The notes beneath the pieces are model-generated. The model was not told the origin of the DNA. It did not search any database and worked only from the letters and a program-made list of their open reading frames with translations. DNA of 17,401 bases. Source: CAZADH01 sp964483805 (GTDB lineage Bacteria > Muiribacteriota > Ozemobacteria > Ozemobacterales > Ozemobacteraceae). Position numbers and translations under genes: made by a program. Positions within the stretch are counted from its first letter, which is position 1; every line of letters starts with the position of its first letter. The stretch covers positions 1 through 17,401 of the forward strand of contig CAZADH010000121.1 of assembly GCA_964483805.1 (NCBI GenBank). Reading direction: 5' to 3'. Below, one piece after another: positions 6,571 through 11,860 of the stretch.

Positions 6571-7191
6571 ATGGACTTCGATGCGCGTGCGCGTGAATGG
6601 GACAAGAATCCGCTGACGATCGAACGGACCGCCGTAGTGGCCGCCGCGATTCGGCAGGCAGTGACGCTGGAACCGACCTGGCATGCTCTCGAATACGGAT
6701 GTGGCACCGGTGCCCTCAGTTTTGCGTTGCTGCCTGACCTGGGGCGGGTCACGTTGATCGACACCTCGGCGGGCATGCTCACGGTCTTGCGCGAGAAGAT
6801 CGTCGCGGCCGGTGTTACGAATATGCAGGTGGTCCAGCGTGACCTGGTGAACGAGCCGAATCTGGGCGAGCATTTCGATCTCATCTACTCGTCGATGGCC
6901 CTGCACCATGTCCATGACACCCGCAAGATCCTGGGTGTTTTTCACGATCTGTTGAAGCCCGGCGGTCGTCTGGCGATCGTCGATCTCGACACCGAAGACG
7001 GCTCGTTTCATGACCGGGGCGGCTTCGACGGCCATTGTGGTTTCGAACGCGCGGCGCTCGGCGCCCTGTGCGAGGAAGCCGGGTTTGTCGACGTGCGTTT
7101 CGTGACCGCGCATACCATGGTGAAAGAGAGCGCTGGGGTGAAGCGGGAATACCCCGTGTTTCTCATGACCGCCAGGCGCGAACGTCGTTAA
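6571..7191 (+). CDS. Class I SAM-dependent methyltransferase
   Basis: This 206-residue enzyme has a class I (Rossmann) methyltransferase fold. Motif I is ALEYGCGTGALS (39-50), motif II includes TLIDTSAGML (61-70) with an acidic ribose-binding Asp at 64, and the acidic motif FDLIYSSMALHHV is at 102-114. KPGGRLAIVDLD (129-140) is the usual post-motif strand. The LHHV and KPGG elements are typical of small-molecule methyltransferases of the UbiE/Methyltransf_11 type. The acceptor substrate cannot be read from sequence. The only ATG that fits is at 6571; the nearest AGGAG (6552-6556) is 14 bases away, which is long and suggests weak translation. It closes the metal locus. Methylation of a metal ligand or metalloid is one possible link, but the arsenite-methyltransferase Cys pattern is absent. 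The gene may also be functionally unrelated. Confidence 0.8.
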   Translation: MDFDARAREWDKNPLTIERTAVVAAAIRQAVTLEPTWHALEYGCGTGALSFALLPDLGRVTLIDTSAGMLTVLREKIVAAGVTNMQVVQRDLVNEPNLGEHFDLIYSSMALHHVHDTRKILGVFHDLLKPGGRLAIVDLDTEDGSFHDRGGFDGHCGFERAALGALCEEAGFVDVRFVTAHTMVKESAGVKREYPVFLMTARRERR

Positions 7192-7217
7192 ACGAGACAT
7201 ACATCGTATTTCATAGG

Positions 7218-7249
7218 CTGGGGGCAGGCCCGTCTGGACCTGCCCCCAG
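7218..7249 (+). terminator. Strong 11-bp-stem terminator-like hairpin after the metal locus
   Basis: CTGGGGGCAGG (7218-7228) pairs perfectly with CCTGCCCCCAG (7239-7249) across a 10-base loop, 26 bases after the methyltransferase stop. It is followed by ATTGTTCCC, which is only weakly T-rich. The position between convergent genes fits a transcription terminator that ends the plus-strand locus. Confidence 0.65.
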
Positions 7250-7280
7250 ATTGTTCCCATAGGGCGGTGTTGTCGTGTGT

Positions 7281-7304
7281 ACCCGGGTGACGTATCACCC
7301 GGGT
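7281..7304 (-). terminator. 10-bp-stem tetraloop hairpin after the minus-strand secreted-protein gene
   Basis: ACCCGGGTGA-CGTA-TCACCCGGGT is a perfect inverted repeat starting four bases past the stop codon of the minus-strand gene at 7309. There is no clear T-tract on either strand, so it may be a hairpin terminator of modest strength or an RNA 3'-end stabiliser. Together with 7218-7249 it separates the converging transcripts. Confidence 0.55.
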
Positions 7305-7308
7305 CTGT

Positions 7309-7773
7309 TCACGGGGTCGTTCCAGCGTTTCGACAACCCCAACCCCGGCCGCGACCCATGCCTTGGCCGCCCAGGCGGCGGCACTGGCCGGACGTGGCGG
7401 CGCCGACCGTGCCGTCACGATGTGCGCGCGCACCGAAGCCGGTGCCGTCGCGCGGCCGTGGGCGGGTACCGTCACCATAACCCTTGGCCAGACCGGTGCG
7501 GGGGCACACGGCGGTCCCGCTGGCGAGGCCCGTTGCCTGGAGAGTGCGGGTTCTGCGGGGCAAGTCGGTCATCGACCGGCCTTTCTCGGGAACAGCGCCC
7601 TGCAGGCGTGGGCAGGCCACGACGTCGGTTGTGGTCGTTGGTGTTGGGGTGGCCGGCGCGGCCGTTGCCGTGACGGTGGTCGAGTCGACCGTTTGGGCGG
7701 TTGCACCCGAGAGGGTGAAAACGCCGAGTGCCGCGGCGAAGAAGAACAACGAGACGAAATGATGTGTCTTCAT
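7309..7773 (-). CDS. Secreted Thr/Gly/Arg-rich small protein of unknown function
   Basis: This 154-residue protein starts at the ATG at 7773-7771, with AGGAGG eight bases upstream (7787-7782), a near-ideal ribosome-binding site. Residues 1-27 form a clear Sec signal peptide ending ATAQ. Residues 28-50 are a Thr/Ala/Pro-rich low-complexity linker. The mature C-terminal half is very rich in Gly and Arg, with repeated DGT units (101-103, 109-111, 120-122) and a GRGRG tail, plus Cys at 54, 90, 131 and 147. No known domain is recognised. The Gly/Arg-rich tail could bind nucleic acid, polysaccharide or anionic surface polymer, but this is a guess. The lipoprotein gene upstream on the same strand has a similarly Arg/Gly-rich end. 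A frameshift in the tail cannot be excluded, because that part is low complexity. Confidence 0.6.
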   Translation of the reverse strand: MKTHHFVSLFFFAAALGVFTLSGATAQTVDSTTVTATAAPATPTPTTTTDVVACPRLQGAVPEKGRSMTDLPRRTRTLQATGLASGTAVCPRTGLAKGYGDGTRPRPRDGTGFGARAHRDGTVGAATSGQCRRLGGQGMGRGRGWGCRNAGTTP

Positions 7774-7808
7774 GGGGTCAGCCTCCTAATTGAAGTAGCC
7801 AGGGTTCG

Positions 7809-7836
7809 AGTATGAAATACGAGGTATTGCTATATA
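7809..7836 (-). promoter_or_regulatory. AT-rich candidate promoter/operator of the secreted-protein gene
   Basis: The 85-base gap upstream of the gene starting at 7773 holds an AT-rich patch unlike its surroundings. On the minus strand it offers TATATA (7836-7831) and CATACT (7814-7809) as -10-like hexamers, without a good -35. Between them lies a dyad AATAC-GAG-GTATT (7816-7828). A regulator binding the dyad would overlap the promoter. The gene could equally be co-transcribed from the lipoprotein promoter, since the two genes lie on the same strand. Confidence 0.3.
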
Positions 7837-7858
7837 GGGTCTGTTGCTTCGTACCGAC

Positions 7859-8596
7859 TCAGGACGAGCGCCCACCACGCCAGCGGCGCTGGCCGTAACC
7901 GGCGGTGTCATCGAGCACCATCGTGCCGTCCGCTTGCCAGGCGCCGCGGAAGCGGCCACCGCCGCTCGATGTGACGGTGAGGGTGCCGTCGTCGCCCTCG
8001 GTCACGGTCAGGGTTCGGCCCGACACCTGGTTGACCAGCGTCACCAGCGGGTCAGTGGCGGTCTGCCCGTAGGTGGCCAACCACGCGACTCCATTGGCGG
8101 TGAGCGGTATGGGGCCGGTGGCGGTCGGCGCCGGAACGGTCATCAGTTCGGTGCCGTCAGCGCGTAGCACGCGAAGTGAGCCGTCGTCGTTGCGGACAAT
8201 CGTGCAACTGAGTGACCCGATCGTGGCGCCGAGGGTCCCTGACGCGGTAAACGAGCCGTCGCAGGTCACGGTGCACGACCGCAGTCCGCGTTGGGCAACT
8301 GCCCGGTTTCCCGAGCGCCCGCCCTGGTAGCGGCGCCCGCCATGGGCGAATGTCGAGGCGGTCAGCACGTCGGCGCTGACCACCGAGGCCGCGGGCGCTG
8401 TGGTGACGACCGGGGCAGCCACCGAGGCATTGATGCGGTCGGAAATCAACGACGCCTCGACGGCTGCCAGATCGGTGTCGCTCAGCAGGTCGGTCGCGGT
8501 CTGAGGACCCACGGCACTGCCGCCACCGGTGCCGCTGCACCCGGTGAGTGAAAGCGAGAAGAGAACGAGGAAGGTAAGGGTGGCCAGTGGTTTCAT
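7859..8596 (-). CDS. Predicted lipoprotein, beta-rich, unknown function, likely sigma-54 controlled
   Basis: This 245-residue protein starts at the ATG at 8596-8594, with AAAGGAG about 13 bases upstream. A lipoprotein signal peptide ends in the lipobox LTGC, so Cys 20 would be lipidated. A Gly/Ser linker and a segment rich in Ala, Thr and Asp follow. From about 105 the chain looks like successive beta strands with Cys at 107, 111 and 130 (SCTVTCDGSF, SLSCTIV). It contains repeats of the type DGSLRVLRADG, DGTLTV and DGTMVL, and ends in the Arg/Gly-rich RRWRGGRSS. I recognise no family; the strand pattern could be a cell-surface or periplasmic beta-domain. It is probably the direct target of the neighbouring NtrC-type regulator, judging by the sigma-54 promoter upstream. 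Confidence 0.7.
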   Translation of the reverse strand: MKPLATLTFLVLFSLSLTGCSGTGGGSAVGPQTATDLLSDTDLAAVEASLISDRINASVAAPVVTTAPAASVVSADVLTASTFAHGGRRYQGGRSGNRAVAQRGLRSCTVTCDGSFTASGTLGATIGSLSCTIVRNDDGSLRVLRADGTELMTVPAPTATGPIPLTANGVAWLATYGQTATDPLVTLVNQVSGRTLTVTEGDDGTLTVTSSGGGRFRGAWQADGTMVLDDTAGYGQRRWRGGRSS

Positions 8597-8691
8597 GATG
8601 ATCGATACACTCCTTTGTTTCTTTGGGTCGTGGGTAGGTTGGGATCGGCGCCGCGCACCCGAGCGGCAGGTCAGGCGTTGCTGGAAGGTAA

Positions 8692-8707
8692 AGCAACGAG
8701 CGTGCCA
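8692..8707 (-). promoter_or_regulatory. Sigma-54 (-24/-12) promoter of the lipoprotein gene
   Basis: Read on the minus strand, TGGCACG-CTCG-TTGCT matches the sigma-54 consensus (TGGCACG-N4-TTGCW) at every conserved base, including GG at -24 (8706-8705) and GC at -12 (8694-8693). Transcription would start near 8682, leaving an untranslated leader of about 85 bases before the ATG at 8596. Sigma-54 promoters need an NtrC-type activator, and one is encoded at 10447-11835. Co-occurrence of promoter, activator and upstream repeats makes this call firm. Confidence 0.85.
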
Positions 8708-8752
8708 GGTCGAAAGGGTTGGCTCCCGGCAACGCCGGGGACCGGTCGAAAG
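8708..8752. repeat. Direct repeats GGTCGAAAG flanking a GC-rich dyad upstream of the sigma-54 promoter
   Basis: GGTCGAAAG occurs at 8708-8716, abutting the promoter, and again at 8744-8752, 36 bp away. Between them lies CCCGGC-AAC-GCCGGG (8725-8739). These sites could bind an additional regulator or bend the DNA between enhancer and promoter. The dyad could also act as a terminator for read-through, but no T-tract is present. Confidence 0.4.
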
Positions 8753-8815
8753 CTGCTAAATGAGCGGTTTTGCGACCTTCGCTGCGATGTCGCGCCCTCG
8801 GGGCCGGCCCGGATC

Positions 8816-8855
8816 GTGCAAGATCCTGCATCGCCGGAAGTGCAAGTTTTTGCAC
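8816..8855. promoter_or_regulatory. Candidate enhancer (upstream activating sites) for the NtrC-type regulator
   Basis: GTGCAA-GTTT-TTGCAC at 8840-8855 is a perfect 16-bp dyad. A second, imperfect copy, GTGCAAG...TGCA, lies at 8816-8829, exactly 24 bp away. The dyad is centred about 165 bp upstream of the predicted sigma-54 transcription start, the usual distance for an enhancer bound by an NtrC-family activator. The core TGCA half-sites resemble the TGCACC/GGTGCA halves of enteric NtrC sites without matching them. Confidence 0.5.
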
Positions 8856-9080
8856 CTGGGCGGTTGCAGTCGGTCTTGGTTTCGCGCACCATGGTAGCAG
8901 ACCATGGGGTGGCGCACGGTGGTGGCGGTCAGAAATGGTGATATCTGCACAGAGTATTGCGATGACCAGGCGGGCGAGGCCATGACGGCAGGGTTCTTGC
9001 TGCTCGAGCCTTGGTCGTCGGGCGGGCGTGCAGCGATGACGGTGGACGCAAATCCTGCCGACGACGGAGGGATGTGACCC

Positions 9081-10460
9081 GTGTTCATGTCGTTGGCCGA
9101 TTTCGTCTTCTCGAGGCGTGCACGGTTGGTGCTCGCGTTTATTCCGGTGTTGACCGCCGGCCTGTGCTGCGTCAGCATTGCCGACTGGAACCGCCGCCAG
9201 GCCGAGACCGATGCGGTCTGGTTTCGTCACGTCGATGGCGAGAACCTCTGGAACGAACTGCTGAAGGCGGCAGAGGTCGCCCCCCGCGAACTGATCGACG
9301 ACCCTCAGTTGCTGGCCTCGGCGGCGTTGGCGGTGCCGCCCGTGGCTGCCGTGGGGTTTGTTGCCGGTGGCCAGTGGATGACCACCCCGGTGGGTTCGGC
9401 GGCAGGCTGGTTGGCTCGCGCTGCCCTTCCCGAGACCGGCGTGGCGGTCGTCGCGTCGGTCGCCTCCCACCTGGTCATGCTGCGGTTGCCGGTGCAGGCC
9501 GGGCCGTGGTGGGCCGCACAGGGTGGGCCGCCCGGCGGGGGCCTGGGGATGCGCACCGGCCATCGCGCCGGCAGTGGCCCCGGCGGTGGCCCCGGCGGTG
9601 GTGCCGGCAGAGGGCTGGGTCGTCCAGACGTTGTATTGCTGTACTCCGACCGCAGCGACACACATGTATGGCCTCTGTATTTACAGAGTCATCTTTGGCT
9701 TGGCGCATGGCTGCTCGGCAGCCTGCTCTGGTGTCTGGTCGTCGAGGTGGCGGCCCGGGCATGGCAGACGCATGGTGAACGGCAGCGTGACGCGCATCTG
9801 GCGGCGGTGGGTCGGATGGCGGCGCGCCTGAGTCACGAGATCAAGAATCCGCTCGGAGCCATCCGCGGTGCCGTGCAACACCTGCAGAAGTCGCCCGCGG
9901 GCCAATCGGCGCTGCTGGCACTGGTCGAACAAGAGACGGTCCGTCTCGAAGAACTGACGCGCGGCGTGCTGGATTTTGCGCGGCCTGCAGTGGTGCAGGT
10001 CGTACCGATCGATCTGGTTCCGGTGGTGCGCGAAGTGGTCTTGTTGGCGCGACAAGCGACCGCACCGCGGCCGCCGATCAGCGAATCGTTGCCCGACGGT
10101 GCGCCCGTCCTGGCCGATGCCCACGCCGTACGCCAGATTTTGACCAACCTCATCAACAATGCGGTCGAGGCATCGACCGATTTACAGCCGATCGAAGTGG
10201 TGCTGCGCACCGAGCGAACACGGGTTCACCTCGCCGTGACCGACCGTGGTGAAGGGATGAGCGAACCGGCGCGGGCCCAGGTTTTCGAGCCGTTCTTCTC
10301 GACCCGCCCGCGCGGCTATGGCCTCGGTCTGGCCGTGTCGCGGCGGTTGGCCGAGGCGATGGCTGGAACGCTGGATTTGCGCAATCGCGACGGCGGCGGG
10401 TGTATTGCCGAGCTGCAGCTTCCGGCTGCCCCCGGGGAGGGAACCCATGGCCAGGCCTGA
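9081..10460 (+). CDS. NtrB-like membrane sensor histidine kinase
   Basis: This 459-residue kinase probably starts at the GTG at 9081, ten bases after GGAGG; the ATG at 9087 is the alternative. A transmembrane helix at about 15-34 and a second at about 204-224 enclose a periplasmic sensor region. That region contains a Gly/Pro/Arg-rich low-complexity segment (about 147-181). The cytoplasmic part has the H-box ARLSHEIKNPLGAIRG (phospho-acceptor His 252). It is followed by the N-box NLINNAVEAS (356-365), G1 DRGEGM (388-393), F-box FEPFFSTR (402-409) and G2 GYGLGLAVS (412-420). No HAMP or PAS domain is evident. The kinase would phosphorylate the NtrC-type regulator encoded next, whose start overlaps its stop by 14 bases. 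The signal is unknown. The nearby lipoprotein and secreted protein are candidate outputs. Confidence 0.88.
   Translation: MFMSLADFVFSRRARLVLAFIPVLTAGLCCVSIADWNRRQAETDAVWFRHVDGENLWNELLKAAEVAPRELIDDPQLLASAALAVPPVAAVGFVAGGQWMTTPVGSAAGWLARAALPETGVAVVASVASHLVMLRLPVQAGPWWAAQGGPPGGGLGMRTGHRAGSGPGGGPGGGAGRGLGRPDVVLLYSDRSDTHVWPLYLQSHLWLGAWLLGSLLWCLVVEVAARAWQTHGERQRDAHLAAVGRMAARLSHEIKNPLGAIRGAVQHLQKSPAGQSALLALVEQETVRLEELTRGVLDFARPAVVQVVPIDLVPVVREVVLLARQATAPRPPISESLPDGAPVLADAHAVRQILTNLINNAVEASTDLQPIEVVLRTERTRVHLAVTDRGEGMSEPARAQVFEPFFSTRPRGYGLGLAVSRRLAEAMAGTLDLRNRDGGGCIAELQLPAAPGEGTHGQA
9574..9609 (+). repeat. Three-copy 12-bp tandem repeat in the kinase sensor region
   Basis: Two identical units, GTGGCCCCGGCG (9574-9585, 9586-9597), are followed by a degenerate third, GTGGTGCCGGCA (9598-9609). 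Each unit adds four residues of the Gly/Pro type to the periplasmic segment of the histidine kinase without changing the frame. Such repeats are prone to slippage and may vary in length between strains. Confidence 0.7.
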
Positions 10461-11835
10461 ACTCGCGACGATCCTCGTGGTCGATGACGAACAGACATAT
10501 CGTGTATTGCTGTCGGAAGTTCTCCAGGAAGCAGGCTTCGCGGCGGCGGTGGCCGCTGACGGGCCGACGGCTCTGCAGTTGGCGGCGCGCCGGTCGTACG
10601 ATCTGGCGATCCTCGATCTGATGATGCCGGGCATGGACGGTCGCGAACTGATGCGACGGTTGCGCGAGCGCGATCCCGATTTGCCGGTGGTGTTTCTGAC
10701 CGCCCACGGTTCGATCCCCTCGGCGGTCGAGGCGATCAAGGAGGGGGCCGCCGATTTTCTGACCAAGCCGTTGCCGCATATCGACGACTTCGTCTTGACG
10801 GTGCGGCGGGTGCTCGATGCCCAGCGGCTGCGCCGCGACAACCGCGCGCTGCTGGCGGCGGCGCAGCCGGCCGATCCGTTTCCGACCCGCGACCCGGCGG
10901 TGTTGGCTCTGCTCGACAAGGCGCGCAAGCTGGCAGCGGCCGAGATCACGGTGCTGGTCACCGGCGAGTCCGGTGCGGGCAAGGAGCACCTGGCCCGTTT
11001 TCTGCACCAGCATGGGGCGCGGGCGCAGCGGCCGCTGGTGACGGTGAACTGTGCGGCGATCCCGGAAAACCTGATCGAGAGCGAGTTGTTCGGTCATGAG
11101 CGCGGCGCGTTCACCGGGGCCGGCGAGCGACGGCTCGGCCGCTTTGAAGAGGCCCACGGGTCGACCCTGTTTCTCGACGAGATCGGGGAACTGCCTCTCG
11201 CAATGCAACCCAAGTTGCTGCGGGTTCTGCAAGAACGCGAGTTGCGGCGGGTGGGAGGCGACCGGGTGGTGCGCGTCGATACGCGGATCATCGCGGCGAC
11301 CAATCGCGACCTGCGCGAGGAGGTTGCCGCCGGGCGGTTTCGCGAAGATCTTTTCTACCGACTGACGCCGGCGATTTTGCGGGTGCCGGCGTTGCGCGAG
11401 CGTCCGGTCGATGTCATGTTTCTCGCTGAGCAGTTCGTGGCGGCTGCAGCGGCGCGTGCCCGGAAGCCGGTGCCCACGCTGACCGCGGCGGCTCAGGAGC
11501 GGCTGGCGCGGCATGGTTGGCCGGGGAATGTGCGCGAGCTGGCGAATATCATCGAGGTGTCGGTCTTGCTGGCCGACGGGCCGCGCATCGATGCCGATGC
11601 CCTGCACGGACTCGAAGAACGATCGGCGCCGGCAGCGAGCGCGGCCAGTGGGAGCGGGCAGGGCGGCGTGGTTTCTGCCGATTTGCTCGGCGAGGCCGAA
11701 CGCGCCACCATTGTTGGTGTGCTGGCGCGTTGCGCCGGCAATCGGCGGCAAGCCGCCGAGCAACTGGGGATGAGCTTGCGCAACCTGCAATACAAATTGA
11801 AGAAATTTGGCATTTCAGGAAGGTCGGGCACGTGA
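10447..11835 (+). CDS. NtrC-family sigma-54-dependent response regulator
   Basis: This 462-residue activator starts at the ATG at 10447, with GGAGG six bases upstream. An open frame extends further upstream to 10318 but overlaps the kinase. Residues 1-122 form a receiver domain with acidic pair Asp 13/14, phospho-acceptor Asp 57 (AILDLMMPGMDG), Thr 85 and Lys 107. Residues 148-380 form the AAA+ sigma-54 activation domain. Its motifs are Walker A GESGAGKE (173-180), the sigma-54-contacting loop GAFTGA (220-225), Walker B LFLDEIGEL (241-249) and GWPGNVREL (357-365). Residues 415-456 form a Fis-type helix-turn-helix (RCAGNRRQAAEQLGMSLRNL). It would bind enhancers and drive sigma-54 promoters, most directly the one at 8692-8707. 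The gene is translationally coupled to the kinase and is followed 25 bases later by the first receptor. Confidence 0.93.
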   Translation: MARPELATILVVDDEQTYRVLLSEVLQEAGFAAAVAADGPTALQLAARRSYDLAILDLMMPGMDGRELMRRLRERDPDLPVVFLTAHGSIPSAVEAIKEGAADFLTKPLPHIDDFVLTVRRVLDAQRLRRDNRALLAAAQPADPFPTRDPAVLALLDKARKLAAAEITVLVTGESGAGKEHLARFLHQHGARAQRPLVTVNCAAIPENLIESELFGHERGAFTGAGERRLGRFEEAHGSTLFLDEIGELPLAMQPKLLRVLQERELRRVGGDRVVRVDTRIIAATNRDLREEVAAGRFREDLFYRLTPAILRVPALRERPVDVMFLAEQFVAAAAARARKPVPTLTAAAQERLARHGWPGNVRELANIIEVSVLLADGPRIDADALHGLEERSAPAASAASGSGQGGVVSADLLGEAERATIVGVLARCAGNRRQAAEQLGMSLRNLQYKLKKFGISGRSGT

Positions 11836-11860
11836 TGGCGTGTCGGCAGCGGAGCCACCG

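Larger units (their letters stand above)
8597..9080. other. 484-bp divergent regulatory region between the lipoprotein gene and the signalling operon
   Basis: No gene is supported here. The left part holds the sigma-54 promoter of the lipoprotein (8692-8707) and a GC-rich dyad CCCGGC-AAC-GCCGGG (8725-8739) flanked by two GGTCGAAAG repeats (8708-8716 and 8744-8752). The centre holds the enhancer-like GTGCAA repeats (8816-8855). Two ACCATGG words occur near 8889-8907. The right part holds no clear promoter for the histidine kinase operon, only a GGAGG ribosome-binding site at 9066-9070. Confidence 0.5.

Noticed and set aside
8691..8770. Riboswitch-like pattern (CGAAAG, GGCAACGCCGGG) on the plus strand
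   Set aside because: It resembled SAM- or c-di-GMP-type riboswitch pieces at first sight, but the conserved core order is missing. The same bases are explained by the sigma-54 promoter and flanking repeats on the minus strand.
8854..8870. Second sigma-54 promoter for the kinase operon
   Set aside because: A TTGCA element is present at 8864-8868, but no GG lies at the required distance upstream.
8157..9665. 502-residue minus-strand open frame with AGATAGATAGA-like repeats
   Set aside because: It spans the lipoprotein in another frame, the divergent regulatory region and the kinase start. Its repeats come from the 12-bp DNA repeat in the kinase gene.
9011..9778. 255-residue plus-strand open frame overlapping the kinase start
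   Set aside because: Arg/Gly-rich translation with no motifs; the kinase frame explains the region.
10153..11790. 545-residue minus-strand open frame
   Set aside because: It lies opposite the NtrC-type regulator, whose motifs are complete; this is a compositional shadow.
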